NCBI GenBank assembly: GCA_016763735.1
Contig: JAESTE010000098.1
Location: 1-16,549, forward strand
Length of the DNA stretch: 16,549 bases
Source of the DNA: Nitrospinaceae bacterium
GTDB taxonomy: Bacteria; Nitrospinota; Nitrospinia; Nitrospinales; VA-1
Direction: 5' to 3'
Both the position numbers and the translations under genes were made by a program. Below, one piece after another: positions 14,907-16,549 of the stretch (the stretch's first letter is position 1; each line of letters begins with the position of its first letter). The notes below the pieces were generated by a model. The model was not told where the DNA came from, searched no databases, and saw nothing but the letters and a program-made list of their open reading frames with translations.

Positions 14907-14934
14907 TTTGTAGCAGGAATTTGAAGAAACACAA
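14907..14934 (-). promoter_or_regulatory. Candidate promoter for the pur operon
   Basis: On the minus strand, TTGTGT (14934-14929) and TACAAA (14912-14907) are spaced 16 bp and match sigma-70 boxes 3 of 6 and 4 of 6. It would give a purS leader of about 35-40 bases. No PurR-box-like palindrome or purine-riboswitch sequence is evident in the 14867-15028 spacer. Weak support. Confidence 0.3.
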
Positions 14935-14944
14935 AGACCCTTTT

Positions 14945-14973
14945 TTGACCGACCCGAAAAATTATGATAAACA
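14945..14973 (+). promoter_or_regulatory. Candidate promoter for the GT-C glycosyltransferase gene
   Basis: TTGACC (14945-14950, 5 of 6) with TAAACA (14968-14973, 3 of 6) at 17-bp spacing. An alternative -10 TATGAT (14963-14968, 5 of 6) is too close to this -35. The leader to ATG 15029 would be about 50 bases. Weak support. Confidence 0.3.
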
Positions 14974-15028
14974 ATGAGTTAGGAAGTATCGCACATCTTT
15001 ATCTTGCCAAAATTCTTTTCCTCAAAAC

Positions 15029-16531
15029 ATGAATTCTAAAACCACCTTCTTATTTCTTTTTTTTGTTTCTATATATTTTCTGACGGGCCAGGGCTCCATT
15101 CAATCCAGTGATGGCAAGATCATGTATTTGTTAACCCAGTCGATGGTAGAAAACCAAAGCCTGAGTTTTTCTGAATCTGTGACCGTTACAGCAACCCAGG
15201 GACCTCAATATTCAAAATATGGTTTGGGGATGAGTGTGCTGGCAGTTCCCTTTTATATTTTGGGGAAAGCTTTATCTGCCTTGCTGGGGATAGAAGAATC
15301 TATGGCAACTCAGTTTACGGTCAGCATGATTAATGCGATTCTTACCGCTTTCAGTTGTGTGATGATTTATCGTTTTGCTTTAGATCGGCTGAGTTTTCGC
15401 TCTTCAACCGGTTTATTTCTTGCCACCGGGTTTGGATTGTCCACCATTGCCTGGTATTACTCCGAAGATTTTATGAGTGAACCCGCGACGACCCTTTTCC
15501 TGTTGTCTGCTGTTTATTTTGCAACCAACTCGGATAAAGAACGTAAAAACTGCTCGTTGCTCCTTGCGGGAGTTTTTCTTGCTTGCGCCGTTTCCTGTCG
15601 GCTGGCGACTTTGTTGGCAGTTCCCGGTTTTGTCTTTTACCATTGGATGATGTGGAAAAACGAGCAAAAGGCTGCTGAATTTTGGGCTGATATTTTCCGT
15701 GCGGCGACACCGGTTGCTTTCGTCCTGATAATAATCATGGCATATAACTATGTGCGATTTGAAGATCTGTTTGAATCGGGCTATGAGAAAGGGGGGTTTG
15801 GAGGCCGATTTCTTGTTGGTTTCTATGGGATCCTGTTTTCTCCAGGAAAGTCCCTCTTCCTATACAATCCGTTGACTATTTTTGGTTGTCTGGCATTCAC
15901 GCGGTTTCTTGCAGGGAACAAAAAAATAGCTTTGTTTTTTGGTTGGTTGATTCTTTCTCATCTATTGATGTTTTCTTTCTGGCACAGTTGGCCCGGGGGA
16001 ATGGGTTGGGGGCCGCGGTTGATGCTCGTTGTGATGCCTTATTTAATCCTCCCTGTCGGATTTCTATGGGAAGCGTTTGCAAAAGAAATCAAAATTCCCT
16101 TAATAGCCGCATTGGTTTTGGGAATCGTAGTGCAAATCCCTTCCATCACAGTGAACATTTCTCGATACTATTATGAAATGAGCCAGCAGTTTGGCTCGGG
16201 GGGACATGACAAGCTTCTTTTTTCGCTGGAGCAATCGCCTCTGATCGGTCAGTTTAAACAAGTCGCGGTGGTTTATGAGAATTTGAACGACGACTTTCAA
16301 ATAGCGCAAATGGTATCCCTGGCAAAAAAGAAGGAAAAATTCCTCGGTGCGGATATTAAAGTGGTGCTTGATAATGGTCTGGCGGTCAACGTCCCCAACT
16401 TTTGGTGGTATTATATGCGCTTGTTCGGGTACCCTTTTTATCTCTGGTTATTGCCGCCCATTCTGCTTGCAGGTGTCATGGTATTCAGTGGATATAAACT
16501 TGTCCAAGGGGCAAGGAATGAAACGAAATGA
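15029..16531 (+). CDS. GT-C fold membrane glycosyltransferase, GT39-like
   Basis: A 500-residue polytopic membrane protein resembling lipid-linked sugar glycosyltransferases of the PMT/ArnT (GT39, GT-C fold) type. Such enzymes transfer a sugar from a polyprenyl carrier to a lipid or protein on the outer face of the inner membrane. Helix 1 (about 5-20) is followed by a loop with Asp28 (SSDGKIMYLLTQ), where these enzymes place the catalytic acid. YSKYGLGMSVLAVPFY (61-76), FSPGKSLFLYNPL (about 270-282) and WHSWPGGMGWGPRL (about 317-330) are patterns shared by many bacterial members. Roughly ten or more hydrophobic segments are present. The acceptor and sugar are unknown. It is divergent from purS. 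The stop overlaps the next possible start as ATGA, so it may head an operon continuing past the right edge. Confidence 0.75.
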   Translation: MNSKTTFLFLFFVSIYFLTGQGSIQSSDGKIMYLLTQSMVENQSLSFSESVTVTATQGPQYSKYGLGMSVLAVPFYILGKALSALLGIEESMATQFTVSMINAILTAFSCVMIYRFALDRLSFRSSTGLFLATGFGLSTIAWYYSEDFMSEPATTLFLLSAVYFATNSDKERKNCSLLLAGVFLACAVSCRLATLLAVPGFVFYHWMMWKNEQKAAEFWADIFRAATPVAFVLIIIMAYNYVRFEDLFESGYEKGGFGGRFLVGFYGILFSPGKSLFLYNPLTIFGCLAFTRFLAGNKKIALFFGWLILSHLLMFSFWHSWPGGMGWGPRLMLVVMPYLILPVGFLWEAFAKEIKIPLIAALVLGIVVQIPSITVNISRYYYEMSQQFGSGGHDKLLFSLEQSPLIGQFKQVAVVYENLNDDFQIAQMVSLAKKKEKFLGADIKVVLDNGLAVNVPNFWWYYMRLFGYPFYLWLLPPILLAGVMVFSGYKLVQGARNETK

Positions 16532-16549
16532 ACGACCCCGCCGCAAGCA
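16528..16549 (+). CDS. Possible start of the next gene (truncated by the window edge)
   Basis: ATG at 16528 overlaps the glycosyltransferase stop as ATGA. AAGGAA (16513-16518) lies about nine bases upstream, a good Shine-Dalgarno. Only seven codons (MNDPAAS) are visible, so nothing can be said about function. The overlap and ribosome site make a translationally coupled gene likely. Confidence 0.45.

Noticed and set aside
14867..15028. Purine riboswitch or PurR box upstream of purS
   Set aside because: No riboswitch-like stem arrangement and no clear palindrome resembling a PurR site was found by eye.
1..16549. Mobile elements, CRISPR arrays, tRNA or rRNA genes, phage or defence system
   Set aside because: No transposase, integrase, regularly spaced repeats, tRNA-like folds or known defence domains were seen; the gene content is housekeeping and envelope.

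Overview
This window looks like ordinary chromosomal DNA of a Gram-negative (diderm) bacterium. The supporting features are an exported PBP4-type peptidase, a BamE-like lipoprotein, and the murein-recycling ligase Mpl, which acts on meso-diaminopimelate tripeptides. Base composition is moderate and slightly AT-rich between genes. The mix of a UPF0182 giant membrane protein, small-type PurL with PurS/PurQ, and a GT-C glycosyltransferase would fit a deltaproteobacterial or Nitrospinota-like lineage, but that is impression only. I see no plasmid, phage, IS, tRNA, rRNA or CRISPR features.

Layout. Positions 1-473 (minus) hold the N-terminal third of a DacB/PBP4 peptidase that runs off the left edge. 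From about 583 to 2433 (plus) lie a four-helix membrane protein of unknown function, an adenosine-kinase-like PfkB sugar kinase and a small BamE/SmpA-like lipoprotein, closely spaced. A 196-bp gap (2434-2629) holds two hairpins and a GC-rich palindromic repeat. A HAD phosphatase (Gph-like) follows. Next is mpl (3385-4781), which has a textbook sigma-70 promoter but is split by a one-base frameshift in a C6 tract. It is followed by an unrecognised 375-residue protein whose middle resembles a radical-SAM barrel without the iron-sulfur cysteines.

Positions 6056-10273 (plus) form a tight three-gene cluster: a radical SAM protein with extra C-terminal cysteines, a CxxC thioredoxin-fold protein, and a UPF0182 membrane protein. 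Convergent to it, on the minus strand, is a compact purine operon purS-purQ-purL-purF (14866 down to 10276). It encodes the three-part FGAM synthase and the glutamine-PRPP amidotransferase that starts the pathway. A divergent 162-bp spacer separates purS from a GT39-like membrane glycosyltransferase (15029-16531). The next gene appears to start in a 4-bp ATGA overlap at the right edge.

Themes: envelope work (DacB, Mpl, lipoprotein, GT-C protein) mixed with purine metabolism (PurSQLF, adenosine kinase). Several genes lack a visible Shine-Dalgarno sequence. I found no convincing new defence or mobile system. The points most worth checking are the mpl frameshift, the degenerate radical-SAM-like protein beside a true radical SAM enzyme, and the radical SAM-thioredoxin-UPF0182 cluster.
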